DNA of 64,000 nucleotides from DASXMT01 sp963755985 (lineage in GTDB: Bacteria; Actinomycetota; Acidimicrobiia; Acidimicrobiales; RAAP-2). Position numbers and translations under genes: made by a program. Numbering within the stretch: the first letter of the stretch is position 1; the number at the start of each line of letters is the position of its first letter. Under the pieces are notes generated by a model that made no database searches, was not told the DNA's origin, and saw only the letters and a program-made list of their open reading frames with translations. Where the stretch lies: assembly GCA_963755985.1 (NCBI GenBank), contig CAVWLO010000004.1, positions 124,001-188,000 on the forward strand, written 5' to 3'. Shown piece after piece: positions 52,785 through 61,296 of this stretch.

Positions 52785-53969
52785 CTACTCGGTCTCGGCC
52801 GCCGCGCTCTGCGAGACCCGGATCAGCGCAGCCAGCACCTCCTCGGCTCGACCGTCGTCGATCACCTCACAGGCCCGGACCACCCCCGCGGCCAGGTCGT
52901 CGGCCTTGCCGATCACCACCAACGCGGCCGCCGCGTTCAACACGGCGATATCGCGATGAGGGTTGGGGTCTCCGGCAACCACTCGGCGGATGGCCTCAGC
53001 GTTGACGGCCGCGTCGCCGCCCCGCAGCTCGTCCAGGCTGGCCCTACGGAACCCGAGCGACGCGGGGTCCACCCGGTCCATCCGGACCTCGAAGCCGCCC
53101 TCGTCGTCGGCGATGAGCTCGTGCACGGTCGAGGGCCCGGTGGTGCTGAGCTCGTCGAGGCCGTCGTCGCCGTAGACGACCATGGCCCGCCGCGCCCCGT
53201 TGGCCGCCAGCACGCCGATCATCTTGTCGGCCATGGCCGGGTCGCTGACCCCGATCACCTGGAACTTGGCCCGGCCCGGGTTGGCCAGCGGGCCCAGGTA
53301 GTTGAAGACGGTGGGGACGGCGAGCTCCTTGCGGACCGGGACGGCGAACCGCATGGCCGGGTGGAACCGGGGAGCGAAGCAGAACCCCATCCCCACCTCG
53401 TCCAGGCAGCGGGAGACGCCGGCGGGGCCGAGGTCGGCCACGACACCCAGAGACTCGAGCACGTCGGCCGCCCCGACCGACGAGGACGCCGCCCGCCCAC
53501 CGTGCTTGCACACCTTCGCCCCGGTGGCGGCCACCACCAGTGCGGCGATAGTCGACACGTTGACGCTGCGCAGCCGGTCCCCGCCGGTGCCGCAGGTGTC
53601 CACCAGGTCGCCGGGGACATCGAGCGGTACGGCGTGGGCCACCATGGCCCGTACCAGTCCGGTCATCTCCTCCACCGTCTCGCCCTTGGCCCGTAGGGCG
53701 ACGGCGAACCCAGCGATCTGGACCGGCGTGGCCTCGCCCGAGAGCACCTGGCCGAGGATGGCCTCGGTCTCGTCGGAGGACAGCGACTGGCCGGCGATGA
53801 GCCGGGTAAGGGCACCGGGCCACCCGCCGATGGCGTCGAACGCGACGGCCTCCGGGCCGTCCACGTCGGCACCGGTCGCTCCGGCAGGATCGGAGCCCTG
53901 CGCTCCCGCAACGACCGAGGGGGCGGCCGCCGGTCCGGCAGGTCCCGAACCCACTGCCTCGGGCTTCAC
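52785..53969 (-). CDS. trpD: Anthranilate phosphoribosyltransferase
   Basis: A 394-residue TrpD. Motifs: VDTCGTGGDRLRSVNVSTIAA (PRPP binding), KVCKHGGRAASSSVGAADVLE, GMGFCFAPRFHPAMR and FNYLGPLANPGRAKFQVIGV. It joins PRPP and anthranilate in tryptophan synthesis. About 45 extra N-terminal residues are Ala/Gly/Pro-rich. GTG 53969 lies five bases after the acyl-CoA dehydrogenase stop; the open frame extends further upstream only as an overlap of that gene. Confidence 0.93.
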   Translation of the reverse strand: MKPEAVGSGPAGPAAAPSVVAGAQGSDPAGATGADVDGPEAVAFDAIGGWPGALTRLIAGQSLSSDETEAILGQVLSGEATPVQIAGFAVALRAKGETVEEMTGLVRAMVAHAVPLDVPGDLVDTCGTGGDRLRSVNVSTIAALVVAATGAKVCKHGGRAASSSVGAADVLESLGVVADLGPAGVSRCLDEVGMGFCFAPRFHPAMRFAVPVRKELAVPTVFNYLGPLANPGRAKFQVIGVSDPAMADKMIGVLAANGARRAMVVYGDDGLDELSTTGPSTVHELIADDEGGFEVRMDRVDPASLGFRRASLDELRGGDAAVNAEAIRRVVAGDPNPHRDIAVLNAAAALVVIGKADDLAAGVVRACEVIDDGRAEEVLAALIRVSQSAAAETE

Positions 53970-53974
53970 AACAC

Positions 53975-55156
53975 TCAGTCCCACCAAAGGTCTCGGCCCA
54001 GCACCCCGCGGGCGATCAGGCCGAGCTGGACCTGGGAGGTCCCCTCCACGATGGTGAGCTGCTTGGCGTCCCGGTACCAGAGCTCGGCCGGGTGGTCCTC
54101 CATGTAGCCGGCTGCCCCCAGCAGCTGGACGGCCAGGCCCGAGGCCCGCACGGCCAGCTCGGTGGCGTGGTACTTGGCCATCGACAGGTAGGGGACGAAC
54201 TCCTTGGTGAACTTGCCCTGGTCGGCCAGCCAGGCCGAACGGTAGGTGAGCAGCCGGGCGGCCTCGATGTCCACGGCCACCTTGGCGATCTCCCACTGGA
54301 TGCCCTGGAAGTCGGCGATGGTGCCACCGAACGCCTCTCGCTGCTGGACGTACTCGGTGGCGTACATCAACGCCCCTTCGGCCAAGCCGATCCCCCGGGC
54401 GGCGACGATGGGGCGCATGGCATTCAGGCCGAGCATGGCCAGGCGGAAGCCTCCCACCTCGCCGATGACGTTCTCGGCCGGCACCTGCACCGAGTCGAGG
54501 AGGAGCTCGCCGGTGTCGATGCCGCGCACGCCCATCTTGTGGTCGGTGCGGCCCACCGATACCCCGTCCCAGTTGCGCTCCACGATGAAAGCGGTGATCG
54601 AATCGTGGGCCCGGCTGGCCGGGTCGCCGGTCTTGGCGAAGACGGTGTACCAGTCGGCCTCGCGCACCCCGGACATCCAGCACTTGGTGCCGCTCAGCAC
54701 CCAGCCGTCACCGTTGGCCGACTCCGGGTCGGGGACGGCCCGGGTGCGCATGCCGGCCACGTCGCTCCCGGCTTGAGGCTCTGAGAGCCCGAAGCCGGCC
54801 CGGAGCGTCCCGTCGGCGATACCGGGCAGGTACCGCTTCTTCTGGTCGTCGTTGCCGGCGATGAGCACGGGCCCAACCGGCAACCGGGTGAGCAGCAGCA
54901 TCAGCGCCGCCGTCTGGGAGTACTTGGCCACCTCCTCGATGGCCAGGGTCAGGCCGACGATCCCCGCACCCGAGCCACCCAACTCGGTCGGGAGGCACAG
55001 GCCGAGGAGATCAGCGCCCCGGAATGCATCGAAGATGTCCTGGGGGTACTCACCCGTGGTGTCGATCTCCCGCGCCCGGGGCTTCACCTTGTCGGCGGCC
55101 AGACGGCGCACCGTCTCCTGGAGGGCGGTCATTTCTGGGGAAAGGTCGAAGTCCAC
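53975..55156 (-). CDS. Acyl-CoA dehydrogenase
   Basis: A 393-residue flavoprotein with the full family pattern: VDFDLSPEMTALQETVRRLAADKVKPRAREID, RAGFGLSEPQAGSDVAGMRT (FAD/substrate loop), GVRGIDTGELLLDSVQVPAENVIG, and LWYRDAKQLTIVEGTSQVQLGLIARGVLG with the catalytic Glu in VEGTS. It oxidises an acyl-CoA to the enoyl-CoA, passing electrons to ETF. GTG 55156 gives the usual length. Its link to trpD just downstream is probably only positional. Confidence 0.92.
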   Translation of the reverse strand: MDFDLSPEMTALQETVRRLAADKVKPRAREIDTTGEYPQDIFDAFRGADLLGLCLPTELGGSGAGIVGLTLAIEEVAKYSQTAALMLLLTRLPVGPVLIAGNDDQKKRYLPGIADGTLRAGFGLSEPQAGSDVAGMRTRAVPDPESANGDGWVLSGTKCWMSGVREADWYTVFAKTGDPASRAHDSITAFIVERNWDGVSVGRTDHKMGVRGIDTGELLLDSVQVPAENVIGEVGGFRLAMLGLNAMRPIVAARGIGLAEGALMYATEYVQQREAFGGTIADFQGIQWEIAKVAVDIEAARLLTYRSAWLADQGKFTKEFVPYLSMAKYHATELAVRASGLAVQLLGAAGYMEDHPAELWYRDAKQLTIVEGTSQVQLGLIARGVLGRDLWWD

Positions 55157-55401
55157 GGACTGCGAGGCTACCTGGTCCCCGACCCGGGCCCGGCCGCCAA
55201 CAGGCCGGCTACTCGGAGGCAGTCCGACCACCGCGGCTGTCCACCCGTTACTGATGGGTAAGCCTCCGAGAAGCCCGCCCTCGGACGTCTCTCGATCGTG
55301 AGGCCTGTGCCTGTGGGTAGGTCCACATCGGTGAACGCGGGACCTTTGACCCTAGTTGAACCGGCAGTCGTTCCTTAATCTCCTCACAAGGAGGTCACAC
55401 C

Positions 55402-55593
55402 ATGCACCTATTAGGAGCGACACTCAACAACGTCCCGGGAGCCCTCGTCAACCTGAGGGGTCCTGGCCGTTACGTCCACTGGGGATTCATCCAGATCTCG
55501 GTGGCCAACCTGATCCTCATCGGGCTCATGGTGGTGGTCTTCATCGCCGCGATCCTCATCCCATTTCGCTCGCACCGCGGAGGTGACCGATGA
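55402..55593 (+). CDS. Small single-helix membrane protein of the cytochrome b cluster
   Basis: A 63-residue protein with one strongly hydrophobic segment: WGFIQISVANLILIGLMVVVFIAAILIPF, flanked by RSHRGGDR. A strong AAGGAGGTCA precedes ATG 55402. Its stop overlaps the cytochrome b start (ATGA). It is probably a small subunit or assembly partner of the cytochrome b complex (inference). Confidence 0.82.
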   Translation: MHLLGATLNNVPGALVNLRGPGRYVHWGFIQISVANLILIGLMVVVFIAAILIPFRSHRGGDR

Positions 55594-56378
55594 CCACCGA
55601 CCTCGACTCCGCAACACCGGTCGATGTCACCGCCGACCTACCCGAGGACGCCGACCAGTGGACGGCCAAGCTGCGCCGGACGGCCGTCGAGGCTCTCCCC
55701 CCTCGGCGCCTCTTGCCGGACCGCCAGCCCGCCTACGTGGCCTCGTGGATCTACGTCTTCGGCGTCCTCACCCTCGCCGCTCTCTGCGTGGTGATCCTCA
55801 CCGGGGTCGTGCTCGCCATCTTCGGGCCGGCCTGGTGGCATACGTCGACCGTCGGGCTCTTCGTGAACTCCCTGCACCTGTGGAGCGTCGAAGTCTTCTT
55901 CTTCGCCATGGTCGTGCACCTGTGGGGCAAGTTCTTCATGGCTGCCTGGCGCGGGCGTCGTCGGGCAACGTGGATAACCGGGGTGGTCTCCTTCGTCGTT
56001 TCGATCGGAGCCGCCTTCACCGGCTATCTCTCCCAACAGAACTTCGACTCCCAGTGGATCAGCACCCAGGCCAAGGACGGGATCAACGCGACCGGGGCCG
56101 GCGCCATCTTCAACGTCACCAACTTTGGCCAGATGCTCATGTGGCACATCGTCCTTCTACCTTTGGTCGTTGTCCTCCTGGTCGGCGGCCACGTGTTGCT
56201 GGTGCGACTCCGTGGCGTCGTGCCCCCGTTTGCCTCCGCAAACGAGGCGGCGCTTGCCCCCGCAAACGAGGCGGCGCTTGCCCCCGCAAACGAGGTGGAG
56301 TTTTCCTCCGCAGACGAGGCGGCCGCCGGCACCGACGCCCCAGCCGAGACCGAGATCACCGCGGAGGACCGGCCATGA
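55590..56378 (+). CDS. Cytochrome b (N-terminal, b6-like) protein
   Basis: A 262-residue di-heme cytochrome b with four expected helices. Candidate heme ligands are His96 and His110 (SLHLWSVEVFFFAMVVHLW) and His186 and His201 (MWHIVLLPLVVVLLVGGHVL). The 15-residue step in the second pair is like cytochrome b6 rather than mitochondrial b. The C-terminal tail contains ANEAALAP octapeptide repeats. There is no QcrB-type C-terminal subunit, Rieske or cytochrome c gene nearby. It overlaps both neighbours by ATGA. Confidence 0.9.
   Translation: MTTDLDSATPVDVTADLPEDADQWTAKLRRTAVEALPPRRLLPDRQPAYVASWIYVFGVLTLAALCVVILTGVVLAIFGPAWWHTSTVGLFVNSLHLWSVEVFFFAMVVHLWGKFFMAAWRGRRRATWITGVVSFVVSIGAAFTGYLSQQNFDSQWISTQAKDGINATGAGAIFNVTNFGQMLMWHIVLLPLVVVLLVGGHVLLVRLRGVVPPFASANEAALAPANEAALAPANEVEFSSADEAAAGTDAPAETEITAEDRP
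56232..56305 (+). repeat. 24-bp tandem repeat in the cytochrome b gene
   Basis: About three copies of a 24-bp unit containing GCAAACGAGGCGGCGCTTGC near the 3' end, encoding ANEAALAP units in the cytosolic tail. The frame is kept. Confidence 0.9.
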
Positions 56379-57397
56379 CGGATACTCAAACCGCCGGCCA
56401 TGCCCCTCGGCGCCGACGATTCAAGCCCGATCGCGACGTGGCGGAGTGGCACGGGAAGTACCGGCCCTATGACCTGGTAAAGGAATTCCTCATCGCGCTG
56501 GTCGTGGTAGCCGTCCTGGTGACACTCCTGGCCGTCATCTTCTCCTCCCCCGACGACACGCCGGTCACCGTGCGTTCGTGGTCAACGGCCAACCCGGTCG
56601 ACTTCGCCCAAACCGCCATCACCGAGCTCGATGGCACCAGCGGCGTTGCTACCTACGGGCCGCCGTACAACAACACGCCGGGGGCGGCCCAGTCGATCGG
56701 CCCGTTCTCTCCCCAGCAGTGGTTTGGTGTTCACCATCCCATCGACACAGCCAACGACTACGTGCTCGGTCCATTGCGAACCCTGCCCAACCGGCCGGCG
56801 CTCGATGCGGCGATCACCGCCTACACCTCGGCTTCGCCGACCCAGCAGGCAGCATGGACGACGGCATATACCAAGGGCGTAGCCAAGGCCTCAACGGTCA
56901 ACGGCGTGCTGAGGGTTCCGGCCGGTCCATACGGGCCCGTGGCCCCGATGGTCAGTGCTCTCACCTCGATGGCGCGGAGTGGCGCCTTGGACGGTGCGCT
57001 GCTCAGCTCCAAACAGTTCTACGGGACCGACTACACCAAACCCCTCCTGTTCATCGCCGATGGCACCTACTTTGCCGATCTCGGCCAAGCCCAGCACCTC
57101 TCGGGCGATCAATGGGGCATGATGAACGAGACGGGCAATTACCCGGGGCAGGCATGGCTGTGGTTGTACACGCTGTGGTACCAGGTGCCACCCATGAACT
57201 CCTCGCCGAATGCCGACCTCCAGGTCTGGGCGATCATGATGGGCCTCACCTTGATCCTGGCCCTGCTCCCGTTCATCCCCGGCCTGCGCTCTATCCCTCG
57301 CTGGAGCCGTGTCTATCGGCTGATCTGGCGTCAGCACTACAGGGACGTCTCGCGAGGGAGTGAACGCGCCGTGGCCGAGATGCCAGCCCGTGTGTAG
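56375..57397 (+). CDS. Membrane-anchored partner protein of the cytochrome b cluster
   Basis: A 340-residue protein: a cytosolic N-terminus with DVAEWHGKYRPYDLVKE, a membrane helix (FLIALVVVAVLVTLLAVIF), an extracytoplasmic domain of about 220 residues (including TYGPPYNN, WFGVHHPIDTANDYVLGPLR and FIADGTYFADLGQAQHL) and a second helix (VWAIMMGLTLILALLPFIPG) near the C-terminus. I recognise no CxxCH heme site. The HH in GVHHPID might bind a metal or heme. Translationally coupled to cytochrome b, it is probably a subunit of the same complex. Function otherwise unknown. Confidence 0.8.
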   Translation: MTDTQTAGHAPRRRRFKPDRDVAEWHGKYRPYDLVKEFLIALVVVAVLVTLLAVIFSSPDDTPVTVRSWSTANPVDFAQTAITELDGTSGVATYGPPYNNTPGAAQSIGPFSPQQWFGVHHPIDTANDYVLGPLRTLPNRPALDAAITAYTSASPTQQAAWTTAYTKGVAKASTVNGVLRVPAGPYGPVAPMVSALTSMARSGALDGALLSSKQFYGTDYTKPLLFIADGTYFADLGQAQHLSGDQWGMMNETGNYPGQAWLWLYTLWYQVPPMNSSPNADLQVWAIMMGLTLILALLPFIPGLRSIPRWSRVYRLIWRQHYRDVSRGSERAVAEMPARV

Positions 57398-57713
57398 CTC
57401 CGGTCACCGGCGTCCGTAAGCCGGACGGATCGCCGAGCACCTCCGGCGATGGCCAGGGCGCTCTCCGGTTCACCCAATAGGGCCTCACCGGCCGGTGAGG
57501 CCCTATTGGCCGGTGAGGCCCTACTGGCCGGTGAGGTTGCTTTCTCCAGCTGACCCCGCCGCCTGGTGGTGTTCGATCAGAGGCTGGCTCCCGGTAGGGC
57601 GAGGACGATCGGCTGCCCATGGCGCAAGGTGCGAGGTGAGGGTTGTGCCCCGCCAACGACCCTGTCGCCGCAGCTGCCGCCACCGGCCACGGGGGGACTA
57701 GCCTCAAGCGTCC
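57398..57713. other. Intergenic region with palindrome between the cytochrome b cluster and hydrolase gene
   Basis: About 316 bp without a gene. Its main feature is the 36-bp palindrome and its partial copies at 57474-57536. The hydrolase promoter should lie in the right half. Confidence 0.6.
57474..57509. terminator. 36-bp perfect palindrome with partial tandem copies
   Basis: CCAATAGGGCCTCACCGG (57474-57491) is followed directly by its exact complement, CCGGTGAGGCCCTATTGG (57492-57509). The right arm is repeated with one change at 57510-57527 and partly at 57528-57536. It lies about 80 bp after the cytochrome b cluster. It may end transcription or be a binding site; there is no T-run. Confidence 0.6.
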
Positions 57714-58688
57714 ATGGACACCGTGAGTCGCTGGTTGCTCTGTAAGCGACGGGGTGCCGGTGCTCTAGGCCTTGCCATCGCATTGGCACTCGTGACGACT
57801 GGCTGCAGCACCAATGCCGCCACGGGGGGTACCACCCGAACCACGGCATCGAAGGGGCAAGGCAACCTCGCCAAGGTCTTCCCCGTGGACGGGCACGGAG
57901 TGTACGTGCAATGCATGGGCCGCGGTTCTCCCACGATCGTCCTCATCTCGGGAGCAGGTGTCTCGTCGGCGAGCTGGGACTACGTGGGCGACACCTCAGA
58001 CAGGGCCCACCCCCCGAAAAAGAGTCCGGCGGCGGTAGAACCGCAGCTTGTCAAGGTCACCCGTGTCTGTAGCTATGACCGACCCGGCACGGCCGGGTTC
58101 GACGACTCACCGTCTCGCTCGACCACGGTGCCACAGCCCACGACGGCCCAGGGAGACGCCCGCACCCTGCACGATGCCCTCCGGGTCGCAGGCGTCTCCT
58201 CCCCGTACCTGCTCGTGGGCCACTCCTGGGGCGGCTTCATCGCCACAACGTACGATCGCCTCTACCCGAACCAGGTGAACGGCATGGTGTTGATCGACCC
58301 TGGTTCGCAGTACTTGCAAACCGTGCTGCCCCCGGATATCTGGAATGCGTGGATGCAGGCGATCACCGCCAACGGAAGCAAGAATCCCACCGTTGAGCAA
58401 CCGGACTACCCCGCCAGCATCTCCTTCCTCTCCACTCTCCCGACGGTGAAGAACGTCCCGACTGTGGTCCTCACCTCCGACAAGCCGATCGACTATCTCG
58501 GCATCGGGGATGCCCCCACATACCACCCACATTGGGTGGAGGCGCAATCCCTGCTGGCCCAGAGCCTTGGTAGCAAGCAGATCACCAACACCGATAGCGG
58601 CCACTTCATCCAAGCCGAGAATCCCGCCTTGGTGATCGCCCAGACAAAGGCGGTACTGACCGCATCGAAAGTACAGGGCGGCACTTGA
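57714..58688 (+). CDS. Lipoprotein alpha/beta hydrolase
   Basis: A 324-residue exported hydrolase. Signal and lipobox: GALGLAIALALVTTGCSTN, with Cys as the lipid site. The alpha/beta-hydrolase core: IVLISGAGVSSASWDYVG (oxyanion region), LLVGHSWGGFIATTYDRLYP with Ser nucleophile (GHSWG) and TDSGHFIQAENPALVI with the catalytic His. It is anchored outside the membrane. Substrate unknown. Confidence 0.9.
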   Translation: MDTVSRWLLCKRRGAGALGLAIALALVTTGCSTNAATGGTTRTTASKGQGNLAKVFPVDGHGVYVQCMGRGSPTIVLISGAGVSSASWDYVGDTSDRAHPPKKSPAAVEPQLVKVTRVCSYDRPGTAGFDDSPSRSTTVPQPTTAQGDARTLHDALRVAGVSSPYLLVGHSWGGFIATTYDRLYPNQVNGMVLIDPGSQYLQTVLPPDIWNAWMQAITANGSKNPTVEQPDYPASISFLSTLPTVKNVPTVVLTSDKPIDYLGIGDAPTYHPHWVEAQSLLAQSLGSKQITNTDSGHFIQAENPALVIAQTKAVLTASKVQGGT

Positions 58689-58796
58689 ACTAGACGAGCG
58701 ACACCGAAGATAAGCGACACCGAAGATAGACGTCCCGATTCTGGTATCTCCCCGAGCCATATGGGTGTCGAACAAACCCAGCCGTGGTCCCTGCGA

Positions 58797-61163
58797 TCAG
58801 GCACCGCGGCTGGGGCCGGCGAGGGCACGGTCGTCCGACGGCCGGTCGGCATCATCGCCAAGGGACAGGTAGCTCTCTTCTTCCTGCGCGGTGTGGAGGG
58901 CAAGAATGGCGCGGAGACCATAGAGGAGGCCGCGCAGGTCGGCCAGGTCGACAGGGTCGGGATCCTCGTCGCCGATCTCGTCGAGCAGCCGACCGAGCCG
59001 TCCGATCTGATGGATGATCTCCGCATGGGCGCGGCTCATCGGACCGGTCGGATCGGACCCACCGAGGACCCGATCGAGCGCCGGATAGAGGACCGTCTCC
59101 TCGGCTTCCTCGTGGGGGCGGACTTCTTCGGCCAAGACGCGGTACAACCGGCGGACGCCAGCGAGTGCCGCTGCCGGCTCCATCGTGCCGAGAGAATCGG
59201 CCACCGAGCGAAGCTGGTCGAGATCGGCCCGAATGGCCGCGTGCTCGGCCTGGAAGCGCTTGGCCACGGCGGCGTCCTGCTCGTCCAGCCGTACCTCGCC
59301 CGATCTCGTACCCAGCACGCGCAAGGCATTCAGGATCACCGCCACGTCGATGCCCTCTTGGAGAACGGCACCCCACACCGCCGGAAGCAGGCCCACGGCG
59401 GCCAGCCCCATGGCCGCCAAGGACAGGCCCATGCCGACCAGCACACTCTGTAGGGCAATTCGTCGGGTGCGGCCCACGATGACCCGTGCTTGACCCAGGC
59501 GGTCGATTCGGTCGACGGTGAGCACGGCATCGGCTGCTTCCGAGGAGGCCGTTGCCCCCCGTGCGCCCATGGCCACGCCCACATCGGCCAGTGCCAGTGC
59601 CGGGGCGTCATTGATGCCATCGCCCACCATGATCGTGGGGGCGCGGCGACGTTCGAGGCGGACTTCCTCCAGCTTTTCATCTGGCGACCGCTCGGCCAGC
59701 ACGGTGTCCACCCCGATGTAGGCGCCCACCGATTCGGCGACCTCCGCCCGGTCACCGCTCACCATCACGATCCGATCGATTCCGGAGCTCCGCATCACTC
59801 GGAGCGTGCGGCCGGCATCGGGTCGGATGGGATCCTGCAACACGAGAGCGCCGACCGGTGCGTCGTCGACCCCGACGAAGACGGTCAGCGCGCCATCGAG
59901 GCGGGCTTTGCGCCTCGCCGCCTTCACCCAGGGAGGAACGGCGACCACGCCCACCCATGCGGCCTTGCCCACGGTCACGAGATGACCGGCCACGGTGCCA
60001 CGCACCCCCTCGCCGGCCACCTCCTCCACCTCCGTGGGCAACTCGAGCTCATACCCCCGCTCGGCGGCGGCCCGGACAATGGCGGCCGCCAGCACGTGGG
60101 GCGACACCTGATCGAGCGAGGCGGCGAAGTTCAGGACGTCCTCCTCGGGCATCGGGCCGGCGGGGATGACCGCCTCCAGTACCGGGCGGCCGCTGGTCAG
60201 CGTGCCCGTCTTGTCGAGCAGGAGGGTCGTGCAGCGGGCCAGGCGTTCGAGCACGGCACCACCCTTCACGACGACGCCCCGTCTAGCCGACAGCGACAGA
60301 CCGGCGACGAAGGCGACCGGGGCAGCCAGGACCAACGGGCAGGGCGTGGCCACGACCAGCACGGCCACCGCCCGTGCCGAGCCCGCCGCGGCCCAAGCAG
60401 CACCGGCAGCAGCCAGGGTGACGGCCAGGAACCACACTGCGTACCGATCGGCGAGCCGGACGAAGGGCGCGGGCGACGACTCAGCCAAAGCAACGAGGCG
60501 GACGATGCCGGCATAGGCGCTGTCCGTTGCCCGCGTCGTCGTACGCAGGTCGAACGGGTTCCCTGCGTTCAGGGAACCACTGCGCACGGCGTCGCCGGCG
60601 CCACATTCGACGGGAAGGGGCTCGCCGGTGAGGGTCGACTGGTCGAGGACGGCGGACCGGGTGACCACGGTCCCGTCGACGGGCACGACCTCGCCCGGCC
60701 CCACCATCAGCAGGTCACCCACGACAACCTCATCGACCTCCACTGTCTCGAGGCTCCCGCCCCGGTACCGGTGAGCGATCGTGGGCGCTCGCTCCAGCAA
60801 CGAGCGCAGGTCGCGCCGCGCCTTGCCTGCGGCCCAGGACTCGAGGGCACGGCCGCTCGTGACCATGACGCTGATGACCGCACCGGCCAGGTACTCCCCG
60901 ACCGCCACCGCGCCCACCAGGGCCAAAAGGGCAATGAGGTCGATGCCCAGGCGGCGCTGCCCAAGGCTGACGACCGTCGACCAGAGGGTGTAGGCCGCCC
61001 CGACGACCGCGACCGCTATCCAGGCGACGTTCCCACCGTCGCCGTACCCGACCAGATGGAGTGCCCCGCCGAGGGCGAGCCCGGCCAGTGTCAGCGTCAG
61101 CAGGGCGACGGCCGAGTTCTGGGCGATCCAGGCACGCCGCTCATGGATGTCACCGTTGCCCAT
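58797..61163 (-). CDS. Heavy-metal P-type ATPase fused to a C-terminal hemerythrin domain
   Basis: A 788-residue pump. P1B motifs: TGEP (179-182), ATPCPL (272-277) in the ion-binding helix, DKTGTLT with phosphorylated Asp317, an SPHVLA at 354-359 in place of the usual SEHPLA, and VGDGINDAPA near 513-521. There is no N-terminal HMA domain. After the last helices (about 610), residues 637-770 form a hemerythrin-like four-helix domain with ligands likely among His641, His684, Glu688, His713, His718, His757 and Glu761 (PHEEAEETVLYP, HAEIIHQ, LHTAQEEE). Such a domain could sense O2 or iron and control transport (inference). Substrate metal not assigned. Confidence 0.9.
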   Translation of the reverse strand: MGNGDIHERRAWIAQNSAVALLTLTLAGLALGGALHLVGYGDGGNVAWIAVAVVGAAYTLWSTVVSLGQRRLGIDLIALLALVGAVAVGEYLAGAVISVMVTSGRALESWAAGKARRDLRSLLERAPTIAHRYRGGSLETVEVDEVVVGDLLMVGPGEVVPVDGTVVTRSAVLDQSTLTGEPLPVECGAGDAVRSGSLNAGNPFDLRTTTRATDSAYAGIVRLVALAESSPAPFVRLADRYAVWFLAVTLAAAGAAWAAAGSARAVAVLVVATPCPLVLAAPVAFVAGLSLSARRGVVVKGGAVLERLARCTTLLLDKTGTLTSGRPVLEAVIPAGPMPEEDVLNFAASLDQVSPHVLAAAIVRAAAERGYELELPTEVEEVAGEGVRGTVAGHLVTVGKAAWVGVVAVPPWVKAARRKARLDGALTVFVGVDDAPVGALVLQDPIRPDAGRTLRVMRSSGIDRIVMVSGDRAEVAESVGAYIGVDTVLAERSPDEKLEEVRLERRRAPTIMVGDGINDAPALALADVGVAMGARGATASSEAADAVLTVDRIDRLGQARVIVGRTRRIALQSVLVGMGLSLAAMGLAAVGLLPAVWGAVLQEGIDVAVILNALRVLGTRSGEVRLDEQDAAVAKRFQAEHAAIRADLDQLRSVADSLGTMEPAAALAGVRRLYRVLAEEVRPHEEAEETVLYPALDRVLGGSDPTGPMSRAHAEIIHQIGRLGRLLDEIGDEDPDPVDLADLRGLLYGLRAILALHTAQEEESYLSLGDDADRPSDDRALAGPSRGA

Positions 61164-61296
61164 ACGGCCAAGGGTGAACGATGACAGGACGTCTGACTAG
61201 GGCCGAAAGTAACAGGGACGATCACGACCAACGTTGACGATTGCTCTCGTGTACCGATTCCGTCCCCGCCTCGGTCGAGCGCCGCTCGCCCCGGCG

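Noticed and set aside
52785..54683. A 632-residue reading of trpD extending into the acyl-CoA dehydrogenase gene
   Set aside because: The extra part overlaps the dehydrogenase on the same strand in another frame. TrpD homology and spacing point to GTG 53969.
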